Shown in pieces: positions 1 through 12,121 of a stretch of 64,000 bases of DNA. The notes beneath the pieces were generated by a model. It ran no database searches and had not been told where the DNA came from. It saw nothing but the letters and a program-made list of their open reading frames with translations. Each line of letters opens with the position of its first letter. Positions within the stretch are counted from its first letter, which is position 1. A program made the position numbers and the translations under genes. The stretch is from Raphanus sativus (Eukaryota; Streptophyta; Magnoliopsida; Brassicales; Brassicaceae), in NCBI RefSeq assembly GCF_000801105.2, contig NC_079512.1, forward strand, positions 39,139,848 through 39,203,847, in the 5' to 3' direction.

Positions 1-3000
1 AGCAAATTGTTGTCTCTAAAACTTGTCGTTTAACATGTTTTTCGCCAACCACCCTTAATGAGATATTTTCTTCGGGCTTAAAACGAAAGAATCGTACTTC
101 ATGCCTCAGTAAGGCCTGACCCATCGTCCATCATGTAATTTAGTTATTTGTGTGGAACATCGAAACAAATTAAAAGCAAATTAAAAAGTGAAAAAGGAAA
201 TGATTCCTATATTGATGAAAACTTGAAAAGGTATTGGTCCCTCCATTAAGTACCGTGAATTATTGCAAATGGGACCGTTCTAACATTTTGGTGTGGTTTC
301 GAGATAGTATCAAAAACAAGAGATAAAATCAAAACATAATTAAAGGAAATAAATTGTGTGCGTGTCGTCGGTGTCGAAGGATGTTTGGGAAACCAAGTGG
401 GGTTAATTTCAAAGATTTACAAAAATGGAAAGTCTTTGGACCGCAAAACGTATGGACATCGTACCTAAGTCCCTGCTCCTTACTATATTTGTACATTAAC
501 GTGTTTTCCCTTTGTCCCTTTTTTTTGTCGTCTCCTTTAGATTTTTTTTCCTCCGACTCAATAATTTAACCCTAAGTCTTGATTTGTCCCCAACCTATCC
601 GGTGATTTACCCTTCACTTATTATTTATATTCCACTGCCTCTTCTTTTATTAACACACGTAGCATCATCATTCAAGTACTCTACATATGTTCCTAGTTAT
701 TTTAGATTACATTCATTGGCTTTGCTATCACTAATCAGTTTTGTCGCTAGGCACTTAGGCAACAAGAGAACAAACACATATTACATCATAAAGTAGTAAC
801 CTTCAGCTAATGAAACAGTATTGATGAATGAATTTGGCCGGGTTGAGCTGGAAATTCATCAGAAAAAACAAAGTATTGTGATTTGAAACTTCAACATTCT
901 TTTACTTTGAATTGTTTCTTCTATTGCAGTTTCGTTTAAACTTTTTTTGGGTAGTGATATATTTCATCCCTATGTTATTTACTTCATGAGTCGAATCCAA
1001 TTGTCTAGAAGAGAAGGAAAAAAAATGCTCGTGAAGACACGAGACATCGAGGAGAATCAATCAACTATCAGCTCGGCAGCTCGCTCACATGGCCCCCACA
1101 TTGAACGAGTAATAAACTACCACGTAAGCAGTTTAAAAACGGATCCTACTTAAGGTTCGTTGGAAGCCTATCAAGATTTGGACAACCTCACAAATCGAGA
1201 TTCTATCGATACCGTCCGATGTTTTCCACGTTCGCTAATCTCGGACTTGATTGCGATTCCAATATTATATTTTTAATGATATATGCGGGAACCTTTGGAT
1301 ATCAGCTTAGCTGTAAATCCTTATCTCCTAAATAATTAATAACGTTGTATTTGATACCATGTTATCTCAATGACATATGATTATAGTATTCAAGATATTT
1401 TGCCCATTATCAAACAAGATCCACAGATTTGATTTGCATTTAAATTGAAGATATTATACGTGGTACTCTCTACGTGTCGACATTCTAGTTCATGTACCTG
1501 AAATTGTCCATTCAGTTTATGACATAGACATACTTTCGAAATAATCCAATTACACGTTTAATATGAAATTCAAAAGATATATTAAGAAATCTACTTTATT
1601 CTTACTCGTACAAACTGTGTCAACATATAGGCAAGTAGATTGAGGTAGATATAGGCATTGATTCTTTTAAATATGACATGGTTAATGTACTAGGCATATT
1701 AACATCCGCATGTGACATCTTCGTGGCTAGTGGGAGTGTAATTTGTATTTATTTTATATGGAAACAGGAAGTACAAGTATGTATTTGTTTGCTGATATCA
1801 AATAAGTCTATATAAATTGTAGAAATGATCTCCTGTGGTGTATCTATTGTATTTGTACCTTTAATTAAACGTACATTCAATAATAACAGCTCTTTGAGTA
1901 CAATTTTGTCATATCGTATATGTCGCATATCGAGGGAGTATAAAGGTCTAATAACATCAGATGAAGTAAAATAGTTATCTTTTTATTTGGATACAATTTG
2001 GATTGCAGTTAAAATGAAATTTCATGGGGTGATTGGAAATAATAAATAGTTTTGTGGGCCTATTTTATTTTATTTGGAAAGAGATATAAGAGACAGAGTA
2101 TCTCTCTGTAAAGTGGGCCGTGGGCTTTAATTATTATTCACATACAAACGCATATATAAATACAAAGTATACATACATGTTGTGCAGTGAGATGTTATGT
2201 ATCACAGACAGACATATCACGTCTCTAACAAATCAAGCTTCTATATGCTAATAATATCGTATGTGGGTTTGTGTATAAATATAGTGAGAGAGAGATAAAG
2301 GGACATCTTTGACCAAAAAAAAAAAAAGAGATAAAGGGACATGGAGAGAGAAGAGAAGTAGTTTCCACTTGAGGAAAGCAACATGTTCAACGAAAACCAT
2401 TATTGGAATGTTTGTTATTGCATCCCACTCAAAATATGGACAACGTGTCTAAGTGTAAAAAGCTTAGGTTAAAGATACTACTGCATGTTTAACTGATTTT
2501 GGTTTGTTACATTTATATCATGCCTCAATATATATCATGTATAAATGTTTTGTGTTCGTTTTGGTTAAACATATTATTTACTTTTAAACTATTTGTAGTC
2601 ATTACAATGACTTTGTAATAAACTCAGCGGTAAATTCGCAAAGTGGGTGGTGACATGGCAACCTCAGATTTTGATTCAAAACCTTGTGGGATCACGGTCT
2701 TTCCTCTGGACCCAACATATACACGAAATAAAATTGTATGTTTCCCTTTCCGACGCAAGTCCTTCTCCTTCATCTTTCTCTCTTTTTCTGTATTTTTCAC
2801 TTATTTGTTTTCTTTATTAAAAACAAAACAAAATGATTATATTTTCATACTGATTTTTGTGGAGGCTTCTCTACAAAAAGTCATGAAGTAACTGATTTTC
2901 GTATTTTAAGAATAAAAAATGATGGAGGTGATGTCAAGAATGACGATTTTTGTCACAAAAAAATATAAAATAAACGAATCTAACAATCCACTCTTATTAC

Positions 3001-3482
3001 AATACCAAATGTATAGTTGGCTCCAGCATTGTAGTCAGAAACTAAACAGCGTCCCGGGTCTGAGCGAGTGTGAAGCACTCAACGAACGGAGCAAGGAGTA
3101 AGAACACACGCGTACGAATATCACGTGAGGTAAAAAATACGAGGTAGAGAAAAACGAAAGGGCATTGGTGGATGAAAGTGGACCCCGCAATTTGTCCGTA
3201 CCAATGGATTGATCTTTTCTGGTAACATTTTCCTTTTCTTCTCATAATTCGTTTTTCCCTTTTTTGCTATAACCAAAAATCTCTTTGCTTTTATCTATTT
3301 ATTTACGTTGATATCCTTGTATTGCCATCATATTTTCAATTTAACCCCAAAGATTTATCATTGCCCCTCGTTTTCTAAGTAATCGAATTTAGAACTCTCC
3401 AAAAGAACATTCTATTTTGAATTTTGTAAAACTTATATTTGAAATTTTAAGTTAGTTCTCCAAAAAAAAACTTCAAACTTAA
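1..3482. repeat. Left arm of a 3.4-kb inverted duplication
   Basis: This stretch is almost identical to the reverse complement of 41924-45369. Position x pairs with 45370-x up to about 2290 and with 45406-x after about 2342; the 36-base offset is one insertion in this arm. I saw one substitution (T at 987 pairs with a position reading C in the other arm) and no other difference in the parts compared. The arm begins at the first base of the window, so its true outer end is not visible. No convincing gene is present: the short open frames here recur in the other arm only because the DNA is duplicated. The inner end falls inside an AT-rich MITE-like element (about 3389-3482), two bases before a run of N. 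Confidence 0.95.
2291..2342 (+). mobile_element. Micro-retroinsertion, CTTTGACC plus poly(A), with 16-bp target duplication
   Basis: AGAGATAAAGGGACAT occurs at 2291-2306 and again at 2327-2342. Between them is CTTTGACC followed by about 12 A. The other arm of the inverted duplication has a single copy of the 16-mer (reverse complement at 43064-43079) and no insert. The 36-bp difference is therefore exactly one 20-bp insert plus one 16-bp target duplication. Poly(A) next to the second target copy is what target-primed reverse transcription of a heavily 5'-truncated SINE or LINE would leave. Confidence 0.8.
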
Positions 3483-3484
3483 GC

Positions 3485-3584
3485 NNNNNNNNNNNNNNNN
3501 NNNNNNNNNNNNNNNNNNNNNNNNNNNNNNNNNNNNNNNNNNNNNNNNNNNNNNNNNNNNNNNNNNNNNNNNNNNNNNNNNNNN
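3485..3584. other. Assembly gap, 100 N
   Basis: A run of exactly 100 N, the usual placeholder for a gap of unknown size. It sits two bases after the end of the left inverted arm and inside a repetitive MITE-like element, so the junction between the arm and the sequence from 3585 onward is not supported by continuous sequence. Confidence 0.99.
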
Positions 3585-6569
3585 AATTATTTTTAGACTT
3601 TTACACTCTTTTCACATTCCTACAAAGAATGATTTATAAGCTTCATTTTTTATTTAATTAAGTATTTTGTTCAGCCGTGACAATGCTAAAGAACATTTTT
3701 CCACGCAGAAAAGTCGGAAAGAAACAGCTTGATTTTTTTGTAAAATACTATAGTGTCCAGTTTGACGGAAACATGAAAATTCTTATCATGTATTAAAAAT
3801 TCTTCATCAAAATTGACACAAACTTCTGGTGAACATGAAAAATTTAATGACGTAATTTATTTTTGGCTTATTTTTCAAATAACCAAAAAAGGTAATTAGA
3901 TTTTTAGTGCGAGATTAGAGAGAGATAGGAAAAGAAAAATAAGAGATAGATGGTATTTTGGTTAGATAGTATATTTTGTGTTTTTTATGGCTATATGGGC
4001 AAAATTTTCTTTAATTTTTCTGCATTATAAATTTTTGGAATTGCAAATTATTGAACCAATAACATACACACACACTAATTTTGCAACGGTAAAAGAATTC
4101 TGGAACCACTAAAGTCAACTAGTAGTCTAGATCATTAATGTTAAACAGCTTGTTTGGTAGTTTTCGATAGGCCTGGACAAGGACAGAATAGTACCATAAT
4201 TTTTGTTATCTGTTATTTGCTTCATAATTCACAGATATTTGATTTTTTTATTTGATTCATTTTGCAAAAATATGGATATTCGGTTTTTTGGATATCTAAT
4301 TTATTTTTGATAATTACAAATATTAATTGATATTTACGGATATTTCATCCATTTTTTAATACAAGTACATTAAAAAAATTATACTAATTTAATTTTTAAA
4401 GTACTTTTTACATGATAAAAATTCTAAGTACAAAATTAATGAAACTGTATGTTTATAAAATTATTTAAGTTAATATTTACTATCATAAAATAAATGTTTT
4501 TAGAAACATTGTATTTTTTGTATAAAAAAATTATATTCATTTTTAACTAATATTTTATATGTAATTTAAAAAATAAAAAATAATAAATATATGTTAAAAT
4601 TCGATATTTAATTGTACATATATATCTATTTGTATAAAAATCAGAACATATCAAATATTTGTATCTAAATTTTTTAGTACTTGTGATTTAGTTTTTTTTT
4701 AAATGAATATTAATTTTTATTATTTGATTTGTTTTCAGAAATTTACGAATATCTAAATTTTTTATATCGAATTGAAGTTGTGGACCATTGTGTTTGGTAC
4801 TTCAATGGAAAGTTCGAACTCATTTCTAGGTTGTGGTGACATGAGAGAAAATGACCACTTGGGCGAATCAATTGAAGTCAGAGACGAATGGTTATATAAT
4901 TGTATAACAGTGAAAGATAATTGAAAATACAGGGATAGTTATTGACACGTATGGAGGCAAAAAAAATATTGACACGTATGTGGAAACATGGATTTGAAAC
5001 GCAACCCTATTAATATCCACGAATCTTTTTGATGGAACTTGGAATATGAGTCTGGTTGTCATATAATTGCGTTTGTCGAGAATGTTTGAGTTCCACTACT
5101 TCCATCATCACTTTTGAACTGTGCTTTCCCATATTCTCTCATCTTAGCTTTTGAGTCGACAAAAACTGTTCATGTGACCACATCCATAATGCGATAGCTA
5201 ATATTTGATGTTTTCAAAAAGAAAACTTACATGAGTCATCAACAACACTTGAAGAAGAAAGCGTATCAACAAATTCGTTTTTGGTTACAAAATAATTAAT
5301 ATATGCTGAATTAAATTTTGTAGTTAATCAACTATTAAATCTATTATATCTAAGTAGCATTTGTGTCAAGTTAGGCCACCTGAAGTTTTGGCATTCTATT
5401 TCTATATGTGTATGGATGGCAAAGAGTTAGTTTTAGATCATGACAGAAATGCTCCATATCCAAAGAACATGCGCTACTGAATAGCTTTAAACAGTATACG
5501 CTAGTCCATCTTAGGCTGCATCTTTAGCATTTCTTTGTGATGTGATATATTCTGCATTCAATAGCGCCCTTTGACAACTCATACGTCCCCCTTGGATCAG
5601 TGTTTTGCCTTCATAGAAACATGTATGCCATGTAGTATTGGACACAACGGTTTATGTTGGTACTATTTTGTTCTTGGTTTCCTCTATTTTCAGCCAAACT
5701 TCCGCATCTTTCTTTAGCTTGTTCTCGAATCGGAGAGGACAGGATCCACTTAGGCTTTGTTCCTGTTTTTCTTTTTTTCTCTATCTCTTATAAAATTCAA
5801 GAGATGACAATTTTATATTTCGCATGTGCTACTGATGATATAATTTACTTATTTGCTGTTAAAGAATGTTTGCTACCAGAGCAATATAGTTTGATCTGGA
5901 AAAAAACTCTAAACCGACATTAAACCAACAAAGTGGTCCAGAACAAATGCAATTTGATAAGTTCATCAATGAAATAACTATGTATCACATAGGTTAAACG
6001 TCGTACGTTGCCACTAAAACTCACCTCAAATTAAAGTGATCAATCACACGTCCTAAAATCTCTTTTGGGCCACCACTGGTTTATTATACTACCACTACTA
6101 CTACCAATTTGTAGTTTATATACACATATACCAAACATTAATACGTGTATATCGTAATACTTAGAAGAAATAAAACACGTTTATTCGTGACATATCTCTT
6201 TCAAGTTTCAACAACCGATTAATCAAAACAACAATTTTCTCTCAAGAACTTTAAATCTTTGTTCTTTTTTTTTGCAGTTTCCAATTCTCCCCCATTCATA
6301 TTCATATCATGTGGCTTTCACTCGAGGGGCCCATTTTAAAAGAGAAGCACCGGCCCATTCCAACTTGTTTTTCTTTTTCTCTACTCCTCTCGACACCTTT
6401 GGATTGTGAAAACAAAAATCTCAAAACCTGTGAAACAGTCAGAAGGTCCGTGAGCATCGGGCGGTTCAGATTGTTTCAACTAGTCATCGGAAATAAAACA
6501 AAACAGCCAGAGAAAACTTTTTCCCCAATGAGTCTAATTAGGGTTTGTGAGTGAGCTTCAAGGAGGAGG
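3585..6569. other. Intergenic, AT-rich, no gene seen
   Basis: No coding region recognised. About 4170-4770 is very AT-rich, begins TAGGCCTGGACAAGG and has repeated GGATAT-type words. This resembles a decayed hAT-type non-autonomous element, but I could not find a matching right terminus. From about 6240 the sequence becomes pyrimidine-rich and probably holds the promoter and leader of the gene starting at 6570. Confidence 0.6.
4940..4980 (+). mobile_element. Micro-retroinsertion, GAGGC plus poly(A), 14-bp target duplication
   Basis: TATTGACACGTATG is present at 4940-4953 and 4967-4980. The 13 bases between them are GAGGC followed by eight A. The repeat is perfect. The arrangement is the same as at 2291-2342, with the poly(A) abutting the second copy. 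Confidence 0.65.
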
Positions 6570-9500
6570 ATGTGGCACGAAGCGAGAAGATCGGAGAAGA
6601 AGGTGCACGACATGATGGACGCGGCTCGGAAAAGAGCTCAGCGTCGAGCCATCTTCTTAGCTAAACGCCGCGGAGACCCCATCCAATCGATCCAAGCCGT
6701 TGGATCCCGCTACAAAATCTTCCGCGATGACGGTCTTTACCAAGCCACCGAGGATCAACAGGGCCTGTAAACAATCATCCCCTTATCTAACCAACTCTCC
6801 TTCGATTTTTTATTTATTTATTTTATTTTATTTCTTATTACGAATTGCTGCATTAGGATACCTTGGAACGGAAGCAGGATGTTATGATTGATAGGTATTG
6901 AAATTAGGTTTAAGCTGTTTGATCGATTTCAATTGAATCGTTTTGTTCATGGTCTCGCTTGTAACAATGGTGTTGTAGATTCGATGGGCGAGCTATGCTG
7001 GATTTTGTGAGGGAGGCTGGTTCGAGGAGCATAAGGCCACATAAGAAGTCGGAGGAGGAGGAAGAAGTTGAGGAGTTTGTTAATTTTGAGCGTTACCGGG
7101 ATTTAATTAAGCACCGCCGTAGAGGATGTCGGTACCTTCTTCTTCTACATTCCCTTCATCATATTTGTTTTTTTTTCCAATCATATAATGAAAAGACGAT
7201 TCAAGGCGAAATCTGAGTAAAAAAAATTGAGATAAAGAGTCAGTTGGGATAAATGCTTCGTACTGTTGAACAGTTTCTGATGGGGAGGGTTTGCTACACG
7301 TCAGTCAAGAACTTGAGGCCAAACTTGCTGCTCCCTTCCTTGGAACAAAGTGCGTTTTCAACTTTAATCTTCAAGATTATGATTACGAACAAAAAGCTCG
7401 ATTCTTTTAATCCTTATTGATCTTCTAGTTAATGTGAACTTCCTTTTTATGTACTTTTGTTTAGACCACAACAAGCTCAACCACCTGCAAACAAAGGCAC
7501 GTATTCACAGGTTGGATTTTCGTATGGTGGAAACGGGAAAGAGGCGTTGTTTGATGCGGAGGAAGATGATGATGACGACGATGATGATGGGATGAGGAGG
7601 AAGATTTCGACAGTAATGACAGCGAAGACGAAGGATGGAAGCAATTGCGAAACAGTTTGGCGTTAAGCGGTATGGATGGCTCGTTTATATGGATAAGAAG
7701 GCGAAAGAGGAAGAGAAAAGGCAAAAGGAACTTATCAAAGGAGATCCTTCAGTTGTAAGTTGCGAGGCTCATTTTGATTTGTGAAGGTTGTACCTTATTT
7801 TTGTCTTGCTTATCTAACTGATGAACGTGGATGAAATCAAAATTATGAAAATGTAGAAGAAGCTAAGTCGAAAGGAAAGAAGGAAGGTTTCTAGGATAGA
7901 GAGGGATAGAGAAAGAGAAACTTCAAGGTTTTGGAAGACACATGATGCAGCATGATCCCTACAGGTAGGATAGTACAATATAGAAAAATGGAGAGTTAGT
8001 TGTTTTTTTTTTAACTCACTTGAATGGTGTTTTTAATTTTCACAGGGAGTCTCGAAGGAGTCCTACTATGAGGCTTATCCGCGTTCAAGAAGGTTTTCCC
8101 TTGCTAACCTGCTATTATGTCATACAAGCTACGGAAAGTTATTGCTTATCTCTTCTTGCTCGTATCCGCAGGTCAAGATCAAGATCCCGTCATATTCTCC
8201 GTCATACTCAAGGCGGAATGGTCATGGAGACCACTCTGACGAAATTAGCAAGCCAAAAATCGAGTATATAACAGAATTTGGAGGCTCTGGAGACGTGGGA
8301 AGTCCAAAGTTTGGAGGATATTCCCCACCGCGTTCACCACCATCTCAAACTGACCTATTCAACCGGTCGGAGCACTCAACCTCTAGTTCTTGCAAAGATA
8401 CCCACTTGCTCTCCTTTAGTTGGTCGATGAAAACTTTTGTTGTGTAGAATGAATCTAGATCTGATTACCTGTGACAACAAGGGAGAGATAGAAGCTTGCT
8501 TTGGAACCCCTTTTATAACTGACTGAGATTTGTTTAGTATAATGCACAGACTAGGAAATTATAATTTTGTATTTCCCTGCAGACCATCGTCAGGACATAT
8601 TCTTCGAGGCGCTGCATGTTGATCCCGCATCTGGTGTTTCTCTGAGAAAGACAAGATTGTTAAACTACCTAAACCGTCAGTGAGGTATGGTCATGATTAC
8701 ATGTATCAAGTTTATTTTGGTGGTATATGTCTCATCCTTTAGCTTTTGTAGTAACCAATTAAACCATACTACGTTTTTTTATACCTACAGTACTTCCCTC
8801 AGCACTGGCGAAACTTTCAAAAGCAGGTACCTCTTCTGGAGGATCTTCCAAGCAGACACCGGTGGTGAAGAAAGAAACTCCCCAAGAACGACTGAAGAGA
8901 ATCATGAACAAACAGCTAACGCAACAGAGTAAGATCTTCTGCTTATGTGCTTCTGCTTTTAAGCTTATTCCCATTTGCTACTAGAAACTTGAGATGGTGG
9001 ATGGATCATATGTGTACAGTTAAGAAGGACACTGCAAACGGAGACTGCTAAAAACGAGAACAGGAGAAGCAAAGGCTGGAGAAATTAGCGGAAACAAGCC
9101 GTTGAGTCGGAGTAGACATCGCAGCCGTAGTAGGAGTTATAGTCGATCACCACCACCGAGGTTGTTAATAAAGTTATCATTTTTTGCTACGTGATATATG
9201 AGTGAGGATGACAAGGAAGTCACAGGACTTCTTCGGTTCTTAAAAGCTCTTGATTGGATCTGCTCTCTATCGAAACTCAACTACACAGATTTCATCATCT
9301 CCTTCTTCCAATTTGGTTTTCTTAACTTGTAAAAAAAATGTTTATGTCTGCAGAAGACACAGACGAAGTAGAAGCAGGAGATCCGGCAGGCATGGTTCAA
9401 GATCACGGTCTAGGTCCCCGTCTAGGTCACTATCACGCTCTCCTAAACGCTCGCGCAGACGCTCTTCCTCGTATTCAAGGTCTCCCAGGTAATGTAGCAG

Positions 9501-9584
9501 ATGCAAGCTTTACATGTTTGTACAAAATGACTTATTGAACTTATTTGACTGTTTTGCAGGCGAAGAAGCAGGACAAGGCACTGA
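6570..9584 (+). pseudogene. Decayed CLASRP/SWAP-type SR splicing regulator
   Basis: Exon pieces in order resemble the plant CLK4-associating serine/arginine-rich protein (At4g36980 by recollection). The N-terminus MWHEARRSEKKVHDMMDAA starts at 6570. A DRF...GRAMLDF block and an NFERYRDLIKHRRRG block (about 6979-7125) match the DRY/EERY region of SWAP-type regulators. An acidic run lies near 7560-7600, and RS-rich blocks at 9105-9160 and 9350-9490, ending RRSRTRH-stop at 9584. The reading frame is broken repeatedly by small indels, near 6870, 7588, 7635, 7930, 8066, 9045 and 9100. The splice donor after the RHRRRG exon (about 7125) reads GGATGT where GGTATGT is expected. The family's role is in splicing, binding CLK kinases and SR proteins in the nucleus. 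Similar-length neighbours have no such indels, so base-call error is an unlikely full explanation. An AATAAA lies at 9700. Confidence 0.8.
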
Positions 9585-12121
9585 GCTAAGAAGGAACTCT
9601 TAGTGTTGAAGCCAAAAGACTATGTTGCCTCTTTTCCTATATTTTAATATTTGTTATGTATGTTTCTTCTGATCTTTTTTATCTTTACTGTTTATCCTGA
9701 ATAAAGTTTGACTGCGACTTTGTGTCATACTATATTTGTTTGCCATCCATGGTAAGAATTAAGCTTTCAGATGGTTTGTTTTGGTAGTTTATAAAATGGT
9801 AGAAAGCTTAGTTTAAAAGATAAATTTTGCTATAATTATAACAAATGTCTAGTTCAAAGCTTAATAATATTTTCTTGAACACTGATTGTTTTCTGTCAAT
9901 CATTTTATATAATTATTATGTAGACGAAAAAATATAAACGTCGTGTTAGTTGAAACATCGCTCTCTGTTTTCCTTCGTTGTGTATTTTTTCACAAAGGTT
10001 TGAAAGCAGAAATATGAAATCCAACGTTGAATGTGGTAGGAGATGAGTTGCTATTTTACATGCGACCTTAATACATATATATTTGAAACTGAACATATCC
10101 AGATTTTTGTACTTGACTTGAATTTAGTACTTGCTAGTTATTTTAATGGTTGGTTTTAGTTGTTCAGAAAATCAATGCTATTCATAACGTGATAACAGCA
10201 CAGTCGAAACACATAAAAGATACAAACGTACGTGATATTAGTTGAAAACTCTCTTTCTTCACTCGGCTATACATATGCATAATAGACGTGATTCTATTTT
10301 AGTCGGGTCTCTCTCTATATATATTAAGATATTTTTCATAACATATCTGTGATAATAAACAGATAAGAACGATTTGAATGAAGGAGAAGAAAAGATCAAA
10401 CGTTGAATGTGGTAGGAGCGGAGTCGCTATTTGTCACGCGCCAACTATTATACGTGGGGTTTTTTTTTTAATAGTTAAGACCCATATTCAGAATTTTTGT
10501 AATACAAATTGATGGGTTTGTTTTGTTCGAAAAATCAATGCCACATTAAATAACAACGAGAGACTAGTGTGTTTTGTCGTCTGTGTCTGTGAGCTTGATC
10601 ATCCCTATGCGTTAAAGACACATTAGTAGCATAACGTGATAATGACTCCCGTGTTATTTTACAAACGCTTTCAAATTTCGCAACTTCATGAATAATCAAC
10701 AATATGAGGAATTCAGATATTTGGAACTCTTTAAGTACCAAAAAGCCGAGATGCGAATGCCACGACAAACGAGATTGCTTTATTAAAGGATGTAGGTAAT
10801 TACTAAAACAATGACGAATTAAGTATGTTGGTATATAACATAACATGTGAAATGTCTTCAAACGTGGTTAGTTCAAATTGCTAAAACTGTAGTATATAAA
10901 ACAAACTACTAGTGATGACGGAAAAAAACTACAAGACTGGAAACTAATAAACTAGTTAAACATCCACTTTATATTCAAAGAAGAAGATCGACTGCCGTAA
11001 TGTTATTAAACTAGTACTAAATGAAGGGAATAAACTGAAAATTGCGATGCCACACAATTATTTTTAGAATTTACGAACTCGCGGGAGTTATTTCAACTAT
11101 ATTCTCTCTACCAATTAGAACTAAAAGCAGTGTTTCTCTATTGAGTGAGTTTGAGTGGCTACGATCCATCTTTCCAGGTGTGCCCGGAGTGTTACAGTAC
11201 ATTCAAATCTACTCATTCCCTCCGTTCCAAATTAGATGATGTTTTAGAGAGTTTTGGATGTTTCAAAATAGATGATGTTTTGATATTTTTATATTAGTTA
11301 TAGCTTTATTGAAAACTGTGTGACCAATAGAATCTTATAATTTTTTTGATTATTGGTTGGATTAGTTTTAATTTTTCTTTTCAATGCTACTTTTTAAGAT
11401 AAAAATATATTCCTTAATTCTTGTTTCATCATCCATAACATCAAGTATTTAGGAACAGAGGGAGTATATAAGAAAAACGAGTTAACTGTTAAATAACGTA
11501 AAAAGGTTAAAAAAAAAAAGCGGGAAGCCTATTAACAGAAACGACAAAAAAGTGTCTGAAAATGTATCGAAAGAACAAACAAAAGCGCAGAATGGTCACA
11601 TGGGAGAGTTGTGGCTCTGTGTAACGCTACAGAGGATCAAACGAAGAACAAGATAAGCTATAACGGCAGTTTTTCCGTCCAAATCTGTTAATCATCCTTC
11701 ATTAATGTTTTTTTTTTTCCATTCTTCCCAATTTCGTTTACAGAAAGTGTAATTTGCATTAATAACCCAAAAGAAGTCAATTTCAAAATGATTTTAATGT
11801 TAAGAGATTTCTTCTTATCACCTTTTAATTGTTGAGTATACAATCGGACCGGCCAAGACATTTGTCTTAATGCTTACAAAACAAAAACTCTCTCTCTTTC
11901 ATCTCTCAAAGTTCTCACCTTTTGAGAAACACAAAAGTACATTTTTCTCTACCCTTTATTCAGTTTACATCATCACTCTCTCTCTCTCTCTCTCTCTCTT
12001 TTAACACACTTCAAATCTCTCCGGTCAACAAGAAAAAAATGAGTTCAGTTTCTTCATAATAAAGCTTCCACCTTTCTTTAAATCTCAAATCTTTTCTCTC
12101 TAATTCTCTTTGCAGAAAAGG
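9585..12121. other. Intergenic, one Stowaway-like MITE, remorin promoter and leader
   Basis: No gene recognised apart from the MITE at 11212-11464. An imperfect repeat containing ACGTTGAATGTGGTAGGAG occurs near 10024 and 10401 (two copies about 380 bp apart). From 11880 the sequence is CT-rich, with a (CT)n run at 11976-11999. TTCTCTTTGCAG ends a few bases before the remorin ATG and looks like the acceptor of a 5'UTR intron. Confidence 0.6.
11212..11464. mobile_element. Stowaway-like MITE (Tc1/mariner type)
   Basis: The left terminus CTCATTCCCTCCGTTCC and right terminus GGAACAGAGGGAG are inverted repeats (the left has a four-base insertion) and are flanked by TA on both sides. The interior is AT-rich and carries AGATGATGTTTT words shared with the element at 37160-37417, so both belong to one family. 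Non-coding; mobilised in trans if at all. Confidence 0.75.
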
